From Streptomyces olivaceus (GTDB taxonomy: Bacteria; Actinomycetota; Actinomycetes; Streptomycetales; Streptomycetaceae), in the NCBI RefSeq assembly GCF_000721235.1, contig NZ_JOFH01000026.1, forward strand, positions 1-64,000: 64,000 bases of DNA, given 5' to 3'. A model generated the notes under the pieces. The model saw nothing but the letters and a program-made list of their open reading frames with translations. It was not told the DNA's origin and searched no databases. Positions 1 to 8,979 of the stretch are shown in pieces. The position numbers were made by a program, and so were the translations under genes. Within the stretch, counting starts at the first letter, position 1; every line of letters starts with the position of its first letter.

Positions 1-16
1 GGGCGGGAGGGCGGGC

Positions 17-1150
17 TCAGGCGATGGCGAGCGGGCCGTCGGCCAGGTACGCGGAGAGCGGCGCGGTCATCCGGGAGCGCGACGGCGGGTGCAGGGACAG
101 CCCGTTGGCGCAGGCCGCCAGGTGGCCCACCTCGTCGGACGTCATGAAGTTGAGCCCGCCGAGCAGCTCGACCGCGCGCGGCACGATCCGGGCGAGGGCG
201 TCCTGGACGCCGTAGCGCACGCAGAGCGCCTGGGCGAGGGCCGACTCGTCGAGGTCGCCCGCGTCGATGCGCCGGGCGACGCCCTCGGCGGTGGCCATGG
301 CGGCCTCGGTCTCGGTGTAGAGGCGCACCCGCTCGTGCTCGGGGATGCGGTCGTTCAGCAGCACGCGCTCCACCAGGGCGGACGCGGCGCCGAGATAGCT
401 GCCGGTCATCAGCGCCTGGAACCAGATCAGTCCGGCGGTCTGGAGTTCGTCGAGTCGCTCGCCGGAGGCGGTGGCGGTGCGCAGGACGAGTTCCGGCGGG
501 ACGAGGACGTCGGTGAGCGTGACCTGCTCGCTCTCGGCCCCGGCCAGGAACGTACTGGACCAGAAGCCGCTGACGCTCAGGCCCTCGCTGTCGGCGGGCA
601 CGAGGGCGACGGCGAGTTCGTCGCCCTTCCCGTCCTCGCGCGGCACCACCACGCCCGCGGTGAGCACGTCCATGGAGTGGGCCAGGCTGCACGGCCGTTT
701 GACGCCGTTGATCCGGATGCCGTCCGCGGTGGCGGTGGCGGTCATGGACGGGTCCAGGATGCCGGCGCCGCTGCGGCCCTCGGCGAAGCCGGAGGCGACG
801 ATGCGGTTGCTCGACGCCACGCCCTCGATCAGCATCCACTCCAGGCCGTCGCCGAGGCCGCCGAGGCCGACCAGGGTGGCCATGGAGAAGTGGTGCATGG
901 TGGTGGCCACGGCCAGGGACGGTGACCGGCTGCCGATCGCCCGCTGGACGCGCAGCGCGTCCAGTGCGCCGGCGCCGCGGCCCCGGTGGGACTCCGGGAC
1001 GAGCAGTCCGGGGCCGCCGCTGTCGCGGAAGTGCCGGATGCCCGGGCTGCCCGGCCGCTCCAGCTCCATGAGCGGGAGGTCGCGCAGGGCGGGGTCCAGG
1101 TCGGGCAGCAGCTTGGCGAGGACGGTGCGTTCGCGCTCGAGGAATCTCAT
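17..1150 (-). CDS. Acyl-CoA dehydrogenase family protein
   Basis: 377 aa, close to the usual length of acyl-CoA dehydrogenases. These are soluble flavoenzymes that oxidise acyl-CoA thioesters or related substrates with FAD. The N-terminal helical region is followed by a segment resembling the conserved middle beta-domain, and the C-terminal helical domain is alanine-rich. An alternative role in secondary metabolism is possible, because many streptomycete homologues lack a defined acyl-CoA substrate. The start is ATG at 1150; an AGGAGG-like stretch lies upstream but about 13 nt away, which is longer than usual. The gene lies about 120 bp downstream of the DUF2156 gene on the same strand and may be transcribed with it. 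Family assignment rests on overall resemblance; the catalytic glutamate was not located and the substrate is unknown. Confidence 0.8.
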   Translation of the reverse strand: MRFLERERTVLAKLLPDLDPALRDLPLMELERPGSPGIRHFRDSGGPGLLVPESHRGRGAGALDALRVQRAIGSRSPSLAVATTMHHFSMATLVGLGGLGDGLEWMLIEGVASSNRIVASGFAEGRSGAGILDPSMTATATADGIRINGVKRPCSLAHSMDVLTAGVVVPREDGKGDELAVALVPADSEGLSVSGFWSSTFLAGAESEQVTLTDVLVPPELVLRTATASGERLDELQTAGLIWFQALMTGSYLGAASALVERVLLNDRIPEHERVRLYTETEAAMATAEGVARRIDAGDLDESALAQALCVRYGVQDALARIVPRAVELLGGLNFMTSDEVGHLAACANGLSLHPPSRSRMTAPLSAYLADGPLAIA

Positions 1151-1267
1151 GGGTGTGCGGTCCTCCTGGATACGGTGGCGGTACGTGGTGAGGGCGCGGG
1201 TGCGCCGCGGCGCGCAAGGGGCCGGTGACTCACGCGGACCTGGTGGCTCACCGGGCGCGTGGGTGGC

Positions 1268-2230
1268 TCACAAGGCGTTGGTGGCGCGCAGCAGCTGCCA
1301 GACGGCGCCGGGGCGGGGCCTGCCGCGGAAGGCGATGTACTCCGCGAGGACGGCGTGCGGGGCCCACTTCTGCTTGTACTCGAGCTGCGAGGCCGCCGGG
1401 TAGACGGCGTTGCCGTGTTCGGCGAGGAACCGCGCGAACCGGCTGAACATGGCGCTGGCGCCCGGGAGTTCGTGCTGCGGGTCCAGGCCGGTGAACGGGG
1501 TGAAGCCGAAGTGCAGCCAGCCCGCGCCGTCGGCGGTCAGCCGTTCCATGACGGTGGCGTTGAGCGCCTCCATCACGCCGGGCGGCGCGTCGGGGCGGCG
1601 CCGGCTGAGGTCGTGCAGCATGCCGGGGCGACTGCCGTAGACCGGCGAGTAGTTGATGTACCCGACGGCCTCGCCGTCGATCCGGCCGACGAACAGGCGC
1701 CGGTGCCGCTGGAGTTCCCCGGTCCGCTGGCCGACGAGGAACCGCAGCTCCTTGACGTGCCGTCCCTTCTTCCGCAGCCAGCACTGGTCGATGCGGTCCA
1801 GGTCGGCGCAGTCGTCGCCGTCGAGGACCTCGGTGACCTCCAGTCCGGCGCGCCGGGCGCGCGAGATCTTGTTGCGCAGGCGGACGAAGGGCGAGCCCCG
1901 CAGCGTGAAGCGGCCGAGGTCGACGGCGTACGAGGCGCCGATCTGGTTGACGGTGAAGCCGTGCGCCGCGTACAGCTCGGCGTCCGCGCGTTGCAGCTGT
2001 ACGGCGACCAGGCGGCGCCCGGCGTGGGCCGTGAAGGCCTCCAGGAGCCGCGCGCGGTCCTCGGGAGCCGTGAACGGGCCGCCGAACTGCAGGACGTAGC
2101 GCCCGGAGGTGCGGTAGGCGCAGGCCCCCTCGAACCGGTCGTCGTGGAAGTACGTGTTGCCGCTGTTGAGGGCGAGGAAGGAACTCGGGTTGTCGCTGTG
2201 CGCGGCGAGCGTGTCAAGCACGGACGGCAT
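1268..2230 (-). CDS. DUF2156 / aminoacyl-phospholipid-synthase-like (GNAT-fold) transferase
   Basis: 320 aa from ATG at 2230 (MPSVLDTLAAHSDNPSSF). The sequence resembles the soluble C-terminal half of MprF/LysX phosphatidylglycerol lysyltransferases (DUF2156, dupGNAT fold): an N-terminal GNAT-like part with FRLRNKISRARRAG-type basic residues, then the YINYSPVYGSRPGMLHDLSR block and a GWLHFGFTPFTGL block near the C-terminus. The family moves an aminoacyl group from aminoacyl-tRNA to a lipid or other acceptor. This copy lacks the multi-pass flippase domain of MprF. A longer frame opens at 2353 but lies inside the upstream membrane-protein gene, so 2230 is preferred. It overlaps that gene by 17 bp, implying translational coupling. 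The actual donor and acceptor are unknown. Confidence 0.72.
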   Translation of the reverse strand: MPSVLDTLAAHSDNPSSFLALNSGNTYFHDDRFEGACAYRTSGRYVLQFGGPFTAPEDRARLLEAFTAHAGRRLVAVQLQRADAELYAAHGFTVNQIGASYAVDLGRFTLRGSPFVRLRNKISRARRAGLEVTEVLDGDDCADLDRIDQCWLRKKGRHVKELRFLVGQRTGELQRHRRLFVGRIDGEAVGYINYSPVYGSRPGMLHDLSRRRPDAPPGVMEALNATVMERLTADGAGWLHFGFTPFTGLDPQHELPGASAMFSRFARFLAEHGNAVYPAASQLEYKQKWAPHAVLAEYIAFRGRPRPGAVWQLLRATNAL

Positions 2231-2729
2231 CGGCGTCCTCCACGGAAGTCGGTGCCGAACCGTTTGCCCCCGAGGCGCCGGAACGCGCCTGTGACCGGTA
2301 CCGCTGCTCGAATGCGCGGAACTCCGGGGTGAGGTCCGGTTCGAAGGCGACACCGAAGGGTTTCAGGGAGTTCCCGAACAGGGCGCGGTCGCCCATCAGG
2401 TGGATCGGCAGGGCCAGCAGCGCCCACTCCGGCCGGACGAACAGCGCCCAGGCACCCGCGATCGCACCCGCCGTGACCAGGCTGTGCATGGTGTTGTAGG
2501 CAACGTAGTAAGCACGCGGCACCCGTCTGTCCGGACTGCGCCGGTGGGCGATCGCGCCAGGAATGTACCCGACGAGGTCGATCACCGTGAACAACAGCAC
2601 GAAGACGCCCCAGCGGATTTCGGTGCGGTGCTGGAAGGCGAGTACGAGGGATACGGCGAGAAAGCCCAGCCATTCGAGTCGGGAGAGAGCGAAGGTGGCC
2701 TTCGTCTCGAATCGGTTCTTGGCGTCCAC
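2214..2729 (-). CDS. Small integral membrane protein coupled to the DUF2156 gene
   Basis: 171 aa from GTG at 2729, with AGGAG about 7 nt upstream. About four hydrophobic segments are visible: LGFLAVSLVLAF, WGVFVLLFTVIDLVGYIPG, the VTAGAIAGAWALF stretch and WALLALPIHLMG. A soluble, charged C-terminal tail of roughly 50 residues follows. I do not recognise a named family. Its stop lies 17 bp inside the next gene, so the two products are likely made together; a membrane partner would make sense for a lipid-directed DUF2156 transferase. That is inference from context. Confidence 0.65.
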   Translation of the reverse strand: MDAKNRFETKATFALSRLEWLGFLAVSLVLAFQHRTEIRWGVFVLLFTVIDLVGYIPGAIAHRRSPDRRVPRAYYVAYNTMHSLVTAGAIAGAWALFVRPEWALLALPIHLMGDRALFGNSLKPFGVAFEPDLTPEFRAFEQRYRSQARSGASGANGSAPTSVEDADAVRA

Positions 2730-2891
2730 GGGCGCTCCTGGATTGCGCGAACGATTCCGGGGCGCGACCTCGGCCCGCCCCCTCGGTGTGGTCTGTCACT
2801 CCCGTTTACGCGGCAGCACGACCAACCCCTCGTAAAGCGGGGGCGATTGGAGAGAAGTGATGCTTTGGGGGCTGCTTGGGGCCGGTCGGTT

Positions 2892-2913
2892 GTTCACGCG
2901 GAGTTTCCGTGGG
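2892..2913 (+). promoter_or_regulatory. Possible PHO box (PhoP direct-repeat units)
   Basis: Two adjacent 11-nt units, GTTCACGCGGA and GTTTCCGTGGG, lie 76-97 bp upstream of a PhoD-type phosphatase start. Streptomyces PhoP binds direct 11-nt units with a GTTCACC-like core. The first unit matches five or six of the seven core positions and the second is degenerate. The position fits an activator site, but two imperfect units are weak evidence. Confidence 0.35.
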
Positions 2914-2988
2914 CGCCGCGCCGGGCCAGTAGGTCTGGCTCTGCACACCGGCCGCACACCGGCCGGATCCCACCCCGGAGGCGCCTGA

Positions 2989-4575
2989 ATGTCACACCGT
3001 CCGTTGCCCGGCCGCCGCAGCGTACTGCGCGGCTCGCTCGCCGCGTCGGCGGCCCTCACCCTGCCCGCCGCGCTCGGGGCGGCCCCCGCGTTCGCCCGTT
3101 CCGGACGGCCCGGGGCGGGCTGGGGCGTGCAGACGGGAGACGTGACCTCCCACTCCGGCCTGGTGTGGGTGCGCTCCGACCGGCCGGCCCGGATGGTCGT
3201 CGAGACCTCGGCCACCGAGTCGTTCCGCCACCCCCACCGCTGGCACGGTCCGCTGCTCGGCCGCGACACCGACTTCACCGGCACCACCCGGCTGCGCGGG
3301 CTGCCGCCGGGCGAGCAGATCCACTACCGCGTCCTGCTCGCCGACCCCGACGACCCGCGTCGCACCGGCGAGCCGGTGACCGGCACCTTCCGCACCGTCC
3401 CGGTCCGCCGGCGCGACGGTGTGCGCTTCGTGTGGTCCGGCGACCTCGCCGGCCAGGGGTGGGGCATCAACCCGGACCTCGGCGGTTACCGCATCTACGA
3501 CGCCATGGGCGCCCTGGACCCGGACTTCTTCCTGTGCAGCGGCGACAACATCTACGCCGACGGCCCCATCGCGGAGACGGCCGCCCTGCCCGACGGCAGC
3601 ACCTGGCGCAACATCACGACCGAGGAGAAGTCCAAGGTCGCCGAGACGCTCGCCGAGTTCCGCGGCAACTTCCGCTACAACCTGCTCGACGAGAACCTGC
3701 GGCGCTTCAACTCCCGGGTCCCGTCGGTCATCCAGTGGGACGACCACGAGGTCCGCAACAACTGGTACTCGGGCCAGGTGATCGCGGACACGGACGACCG
3801 CTACACCGAGAAGAGCGTGGACGTGCTGGCCGGCCGCGCCCGGCGGGCGTTCAGCGAGTACTTCCCGATCTCGACCCTGCGTCCCGGCGCGCGCGAGGGG
3901 CGCGTGCACCGGGTACTGCGGCAGGGCCCGCTGCTCGACGTGTTCGTGCTCGACATGCGGACGTACCGCAACGCCAACTCCCCCGGCGGGCAGAGCGAGG
4001 ACCCGCAGGGCATCCTGGGCCGCGAGCAACTGGAGTGGCTCAAGCGGGAACTGGCGCGCTCGCGTGCGGTGTGGAAGGTGATCGCCGCCGACATGCCGAT
4101 CGGACTGGTCGTGCCCGACGCCACCGAGGGGGCGCCCAACATCGAGGCGATCGCGCAGGGCGACCCCGGCGCGCCGCTGGGCCGCGAGCTGCAGATCGCC
4201 GAGCTGCTGCGCTTCGTCAAGCACCGGCGGATCACCGGCACGGTGTGGCTGACGGCCGACGTGCACCACACCTCCGCGCAGCACTACCAGCCGTCGCGGG
4301 CGGCCTTCACCGACTTCGAGCCGTTCTGGGAGTTCGTCTCCGGGCCGCTCAACTCGGGTGCCTTCCCGGCGAGCGACCTGGACGGCACGTTCGGTCCGGA
4401 ACGCGTCTTCGTGAAGGCGCCGACCGCGTCGAACGTCTCGCCCGCGGAGGGCTACCAGTTCTTCGGCGAGGTCGACATCGACGGGGACAGCGCGGAGATG
4501 ACGATACGGCTGCGCGAGCAGGACGGCACGGTGCTGTTCACGAAGGTGCTGCGGCCGGGCCGGATCGGGCAGTAG
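2989..4575 (+). CDS. PhoD-family alkaline phosphatase/phosphodiesterase, Tat-exported
   Basis: 528 aa. The N-terminus carries a twin-arginine signal (GRRSVLRGS followed by an alanine/leucine-rich h-region and an AFA cleavage-like site near residue 36), so the enzyme is exported folded. The PhoD signature regions are present: a Fn3-like N-terminal domain (SGLVWVRSDRPARM), SGDLAGQGWGINPD, the metal-ligand region SGDNIYADGP, WDDHEVRNNW, and the late TADVHHTSAQHY block. PhoD enzymes are Ca/Fe-dependent and release phosphate from mono- and diesters outside the cell. The length is normal. A possible PHO box lies upstream, which fits phosphate-starvation control. It is a single gene followed by a 216 bp spacer. 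Confidence 0.9.
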   Translation: MSHRPLPGRRSVLRGSLAASAALTLPAALGAAPAFARSGRPGAGWGVQTGDVTSHSGLVWVRSDRPARMVVETSATESFRHPHRWHGPLLGRDTDFTGTTRLRGLPPGEQIHYRVLLADPDDPRRTGEPVTGTFRTVPVRRRDGVRFVWSGDLAGQGWGINPDLGGYRIYDAMGALDPDFFLCSGDNIYADGPIAETAALPDGSTWRNITTEEKSKVAETLAEFRGNFRYNLLDENLRRFNSRVPSVIQWDDHEVRNNWYSGQVIADTDDRYTEKSVDVLAGRARRAFSEYFPISTLRPGAREGRVHRVLRQGPLLDVFVLDMRTYRNANSPGGQSEDPQGILGREQLEWLKRELARSRAVWKVIAADMPIGLVVPDATEGAPNIEAIAQGDPGAPLGRELQIAELLRFVKHRRITGTVWLTADVHHTSAQHYQPSRAAFTDFEPFWEFVSGPLNSGAFPASDLDGTFGPERVFVKAPTASNVSPAEGYQFFGEVDIDGDSAEMTIRLREQDGTVLFTKVLRPGRIGQ

Positions 4576-4791
4576 TCCCGTAACCTGTCGGAAGTGCCGC
4601 GCGCCGGCGTCATCCCCCGGTGCGCGGCCCGGGAGCGCGGACGGGGCGGGGACGCGCTTCGCAGGCGGGGCACGGACGGCGTGCACAGGGGGTAGGCGCG
4701 CGAACCGCCCCCAATCGCCCCAGAAGCCCTCGTTACCCATCGGTCACAGAGCGTTCGTGATCACGCAACACCGTTCCTTCACAGTGGTTCC

Positions 4792-6090
4792 ATGAGTCGA
4801 GACCTGTCGGATGTGACGGACGCCCTGACGCACCTCTTCGCGCACGGCCCCGCGGTACCCGCCATGCTGCTGGCCCCGGTGGCCGCGCTGATCGCCACGG
4901 CGGGTATCCGCACCCGGTGGTCACAGCGCCACGGGCAGGCGCCGCCGCCGGACGATACCGGCGCCCGGCCACCGGGTGCGGAGGCGGAGGCGGAGGCGAG
5001 CGCGCTGTGGCGGATGCGGACCACGGTGCGCGACGCCCCCGGATCGCTGGCGGCGCTGTGCGCGGCCCTGGCCGACCGGCGCATCGACATCCTGAGCCTG
5101 CAGACGCACCCCCTGGCCGAGGGCACGGTCGACGAGTTCCTCCTCCGCGCCCCGGGCGAGCTGGCCGGTTCCGAGCTGACGGAGCTGGTCACGGAGGCGG
5201 GCGGCGCTCACACCTGGACCGAACGCGCGGACGCCCACGACCTGGTGGACGCGCCGACGCGGCTGCTCGGCCTGGCCACCCGCACGGCCCTGGACGCCGC
5301 GGAACTGCCGCTGGCCCTCCGCCAGTTGCTGGGGCGCTGCACCATCCGCTCGCTGCCCGCGTCCACCGCGGGGTCCGCGGTGGACGACGTACCGCCGCAG
5401 GGCACGCTGGAGGACACCGTGCTGCGGCTGCGTGCCCCGGAGGGCGGGGTGATCAGTGTGGAGCGGCCGTATCTGCCGTTCACCCCGGCCGAGTTCGCGC
5501 GAGCGCGGGCGCTGGTCGAGCTGGACGCGCGGCTCGGGCCCCGGCTCCCGCGCGGCCGGGACGAGCTGACCCTCTCCGAGGGACGGAACATCACGGTCCG
5601 CCGGGCCGACACGCGTGACGTCGAGGCGGCGAAGGCGATGCACGAGCGGTGCTCGGCGCGGACGCTCGGGATGCGCTACCACGGACCGGTCGGGGACGCG
5701 GACCGCTATCTGAACCACCTGTTGAGTCCGCGCTTCGGCCGCACCCTCGCGGTGCAGACCGCCTCCGGGCGGATCGTCGGGCTGGGGCACCTGCTGTGGG
5801 ACGGGGACGAGACCGAGGTCGCGCTGCTCGTCGAGGACGCGTGGCAGCGCCGTGGCGTCGGGGCCGAACTCCTCGGCCGGCTCGTCGCGATGGCGGCGGA
5901 GACGGGATGCGAGAGCGTGTACGCGGTCACCCAGGCCTCCAACACCGGCATGGTCGCGGCGATGCGCGGGCTCGGCCTCCCCCTCGACTACCAGATCGAG
6001 GAGGGGACCCTGGTCGTCACGGCCCGTCTCACGCCGGCTTCCCCGGCCGCCGTCCCGCTGCCGCACGCGGAGCGGATCGGAACGGACTGA
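4792..6090 (+). CDS. ACT-GNAT protein acetyltransferase (amino-acid-sensing type)
   Basis: 432 aa. Residues about 64-140 form an ACT domain (ALWRMRTTVRDAPGSLAALCAAL, DILSLQTHPL), a known amino-acid-binding module. A linker follows, then a C-terminal GNAT acetyltransferase (about 265-415), with RRADTRDVEAAKAMHERCS and the acetyl-CoA pyrophosphate loop AWQRRGVGAELLGRLV (Q/RxxGxG/A type). Actinobacterial ACT-GNAT proteins acetylate lysines of target enzymes such as acetyl-CoA synthetase, and bound amino acids modulate their activity. The first 40 residues contain one hydrophobic stretch (VPAMLLAPVAALIATAG) that could be a membrane anchor, which is unusual. Which amino acid this copy senses cannot be read from the sequence. 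Confidence 0.82.
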   Translation: MSRDLSDVTDALTHLFAHGPAVPAMLLAPVAALIATAGIRTRWSQRHGQAPPPDDTGARPPGAEAEAEASALWRMRTTVRDAPGSLAALCAALADRRIDILSLQTHPLAEGTVDEFLLRAPGELAGSELTELVTEAGGAHTWTERADAHDLVDAPTRLLGLATRTALDAAELPLALRQLLGRCTIRSLPASTAGSAVDDVPPQGTLEDTVLRLRAPEGGVISVERPYLPFTPAEFARARALVELDARLGPRLPRGRDELTLSEGRNITVRRADTRDVEAAKAMHERCSARTLGMRYHGPVGDADRYLNHLLSPRFGRTLAVQTASGRIVGLGHLLWDGDETEVALLVEDAWQRRGVGAELLGRLVAMAAETGCESVYAVTQASNTGMVAAMRGLGLPLDYQIEEGTLVVTARLTPASPAAVPLPHAERIGTD

Positions 6091-6100
6091 GGCCTGATAG

Positions 6101-6156
6101 CTGAGGACTACCGAGGACTGAGGATTGAGGACTACTGAGGGCTGAGGACTGAGGTC
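6101..6156. repeat. Degenerate GAGGACTG tandem repeat
   Basis: Just after the ACT-GNAT stop codon the motif CTGAGGACTA / CCGAGGACTG / TTGAGGACTA / CTGAGGGCTGAGGACTGAGG recurs about five to six times in 56 bp. The base composition is much more A/T- and purine-rich than the surroundings. No hairpin or coding function is apparent. It looks like a local slippage expansion. Confidence 0.7.
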
Positions 6157-6300
6157 TGATCGGCACGGGCGGATCGGCACGGTCCGAACCGGTTCCGCGC
6201 CGTGCCGACGGCCACGCCCTGAGCGAAATCCGGCCGCCCGGGCCGTCGGGCCGGGCCCGGCGGGCTGACGCGGCACCGGTATCCGTATGAGGATGTCCGC

Positions 6301-7989
6301 ATGTCAGAGACCAAGAGCCCGCTGCCCCGCGAGGTCGCCGACGCCTACGTCGACGAGCTCATCGCCCTCGACCCGGTCACCGGCACCTACCTCGGTGTCG
6401 CCGAGAGTTCCAGCCGCCTTCCCGACTTCTCGCCCGCCGGGCAGGAGGCCCTCGCGGAGCTGGCCCGGACCACCCTCGCCCGCCTGGCCGAGGCGGAGCG
6501 CCGCCCCGGCGGGGACAGCGACGTGGAGCGGCGTTGCGCGCGGCTGCTGCGCGAGCGCCTGACGGCCGAGCTCGCGGTGCACGAGGCGGACGAGGGGCTG
6601 CGTTCGGTCGGCAACATGGGCACGGCCGCCCATTCGGTGCGCGAGGTCTTCACTCTCACGCCGACGCAGACCGACGAGGACTGGGCCCGGGTCGCCGAGC
6701 GGCTGCGCGCCGTGCCGGCGGCGTTCGCGGGCTACCGCGCGTCCTTGGCGCTGGGTCTGGAGCGCGAGCTGTACGCGGCGCCGCGGCCGACCGCCACCTT
6801 CGTCGAGCAGCTCGGCGAGTGGGCGGACACCGGCGAGGGGCGGGGCTGGTTCGAGGACTTCGCCGCCGACGGGCCCGAGTCGCTGCGCGCGGAGCTGGAC
6901 GAGGCGGCGCACGGTGCGACCGCCGCCGTGGCCGAGCTGCGGGAGTGGATGCGCGACGTGTACGCCCCGGCGATCGAGGGCGCCCCGGACACGGTGGGCC
7001 GGGAGCGTTACGCCCGCTGGTCGCGCTACTACAACGGCACGGACCTGGACCTGGACGAGGCGTACGCGTACGGCTGGGCGGAGTACCACCGGCTGCTGGC
7101 CGAGATGAGGGCGGAGGCCGAGAAGATCCTGCCGGGCGCCGGGACACCGTGGGTGGCCCTCGCGCACCTGGACGAGCACGGCAGGCACATCGAGGGCGTC
7201 GACGAGGTCCGCGACTGGCTGCAGGGCCTGATGGACCAGGCGATCGAGCAGCTGGACGGCACGCACTTCGAACTCGCCGAGCGGGTACGGAGGGTGGAGT
7301 CGCGCATCGCCCCGCCCGGCAGCGCCGCGGCACCGTACTACACGGCGCCGTCCGAGGACTTCTCCCGGCCCGGCCGCACCTGGCTGCCCACGATGGGCCA
7401 GACCCGGTTCCCGGTGTACGACCTGGTGTCGACGTGGTACCACGAGGGCGTTCCGGGCCACCACCTCCAGCTCGCCCAGTGGACGCACGTGGCGGAGAGC
7501 CTCTCCCGCTACCAGGCCTCCGTCGGCATGGTCAGCGCCAACGCCGAGGGCTGGGCGCTGTACGCGGAGCGGCTGATGGACGAGCTGGGCTACCTCACGG
7601 ACGCCGAGCAGCGCCTCGGCTACCTGGACGCGCAGATGATGCGGGCCGCCCGGGTCGTCGTGGACATCGGCATGCACCTGGAGCTGGAAATCCCGGCGGA
7701 CTCGCCCTTCCACCCGGGCGAGCGCTGGACGCCCAAGCTGGCGCAGGAGTTCTTCGGCGCGCACAGCAGCCGCCCGGCGGACTTCGTGGAGAGCGAGCTG
7801 ACCCGGTACCTGACGATTCCGGGCCAGGCGATCGGCTACAAGCTCGGTGAGCGGGCGTGGCTCCTCGGCCGGGAGAAGGCCCGCGAGCGGCACGGCGACG
7901 CCTTCGACCCCAAGGCCTGGCACATGGCGGCCCTCTCCCAGGGCTCGCTGGGCCTGGACGACCTGGTGGACGAGCTGTCACGACTCTGA
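6301..7989 (+). CDS. DUF885 family putative metallopeptidase
   Basis: 562 aa, full length for DUF885. The diagnostic motif HEGVPGHHLQ lies at about residues 381-390, where the two histidines and glutamate are thought to form a gluzincin-like zinc site. The downstream block NAEGWALYAERLMDELG carries a second conserved glutamate. No signal peptide is seen, so the protein is probably cytoplasmic. The family is related to M3/M32-type helical peptidases and has few characterised members. The start is ATG at 6301; the upstream TGAGGATGTCCGC offers a weak ribosome site. Confidence 0.85.
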   Translation: MSETKSPLPREVADAYVDELIALDPVTGTYLGVAESSSRLPDFSPAGQEALAELARTTLARLAEAERRPGGDSDVERRCARLLRERLTAELAVHEADEGLRSVGNMGTAAHSVREVFTLTPTQTDEDWARVAERLRAVPAAFAGYRASLALGLERELYAAPRPTATFVEQLGEWADTGEGRGWFEDFAADGPESLRAELDEAAHGATAAVAELREWMRDVYAPAIEGAPDTVGRERYARWSRYYNGTDLDLDEAYAYGWAEYHRLLAEMRAEAEKILPGAGTPWVALAHLDEHGRHIEGVDEVRDWLQGLMDQAIEQLDGTHFELAERVRRVESRIAPPGSAAAPYYTAPSEDFSRPGRTWLPTMGQTRFPVYDLVSTWYHEGVPGHHLQLAQWTHVAESLSRYQASVGMVSANAEGWALYAERLMDELGYLTDAEQRLGYLDAQMMRAARVVVDIGMHLELEIPADSPFHPGERWTPKLAQEFFGAHSSRPADFVESELTRYLTIPGQAIGYKLGERAWLLGREKARERHGDAFDPKAWHMAALSQGSLGLDDLVDELSRL

Positions 7990-8008
7990 CGCCCGCGCAC
8001 CGCGCCGC

Positions 8009-8854
8009 TCACCGTCTGAAGCCGCCTTCCGAGTCGATCACCTGACCGGTGACCCACTCCGCCTCGTCCGTGGCAAGCCACGCGACGAGGCGGGCCGGGT
8101 CGTCGGGCATGCCCCATCGCCCACCGGGGAAGCGCGCGGCGACGGCGTCGTACTCCTCGCCGGTCCGGTAATCGGTGTCTACCGGACCGGGGTTGACCGT
8201 GTTCACGGTGACGGCGTGTTCGGCGAGGGTGGTCGACAGGGAGCGCGTGACGGAGGCGAGCGCCCCCTTCTGGAGTGCGTAGGCGATCTCGCCGGGCATG
8301 CCGCCGGCGATGTCCTGGCCGGAGGTCATCGTCACGACGCGTCCGCCGGGCGTGCGGGGCGGCAGCGCGTCGCGCAGCCGGGCGTACGCCTGGATCAGCA
8401 GCAGGACGGAGCGGGTGTCGACCTGCCAGTGCGCGTCGAGCATGCCGGCGTCGATCGTGTCGAGGGTGCCGTCGCTGCCGCTGAGCGCGTGGTTGGCGAC
8501 CAGGATGTCCAGCCGCCCGCCGAGCGCTTCGGAGACGCCGGCGACGAGTGCGGCGGGGGCGTCGGGGCGCGTGAGGTCGCCGGGGCCTTCGTGCACGGCG
8601 GCGTCCGGGTCGCCGAGCGCCGCGCGCACGGAGGCGGCCACGTCCTCGGGCCGGTCGGCGCCCCAGGGCAGGGCCGCGTCGTGCGGCACGTGGTGGTGCA
8701 GATAGACGCTCGCTCCGTACGCGGCGAGCCGCCGGGCCACGGCGTGGCCGATGCCGGCGCGTCTGCTGGCCCCGGTGACCAGGGCGGTGCGGCCGCGCAG
8801 GGGCAGCGGGTCGCGGCGCAGCTCTTCGGGGGCGGGGTGCGGAAGTCGGGGCAT
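8009..8854 (-). CDS. SDR family oxidoreductase
   Basis: 281 aa from ATG at 8854; a GTG at 8884 in the same frame gives ten extra residues and neither has a clear ribosome site. The Rossmann cofactor loop ALVTGASRRAGIGHAVA has a slightly longer GASxxxGIG than the classical TGxxxGIG. NANHA-type (LVANHALSG), the catalytic region TMTSGQDIAG and the YALQK (YxxxK) motif are present, followed by NTVNPGPVDTDY. The C-terminus ends in the usual VTGQVIDSEGGF. It is NAD(P)-dependent, with an unknown substrate. The start of the SDR domain is offset by about 30 residues, which is longer than typical FabG proteins. The gene is convergent with the DUF885 gene. Confidence 0.87.
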   Translation of the reverse strand: MPRLPHPAPEELRRDPLPLRGRTALVTGASRRAGIGHAVARRLAAYGASVYLHHHVPHDAALPWGADRPEDVAASVRAALGDPDAAVHEGPGDLTRPDAPAALVAGVSEALGGRLDILVANHALSGSDGTLDTIDAGMLDAHWQVDTRSVLLLIQAYARLRDALPPRTPGGRVVTMTSGQDIAGGMPGEIAYALQKGALASVTRSLSTTLAEHAVTVNTVNPGPVDTDYRTGEEYDAVAARFPGGRWGMPDDPARLVAWLATDEAEWVTGQVIDSEGGFRR

Positions 8855-8979
8855 GGGCACCCATGATGGGCGGGCGACGGGCACCGCGCACTCCGATATC
8901 GGCGCACCGCCCGGACGCGCACCGGCCTCGCCCTTCGGCCGACTGCCGCCCCCGCCTCCTCACCGGGCCTCCCCCGGCC

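Noticed and set aside
2400..4583. A 727-codon plus-strand frame covering the PhoD gene
   Set aside because: Its amino-acid composition is arginine/proline/alanine noise; the correct frame is PhoD with a Tat signal and metal motifs.
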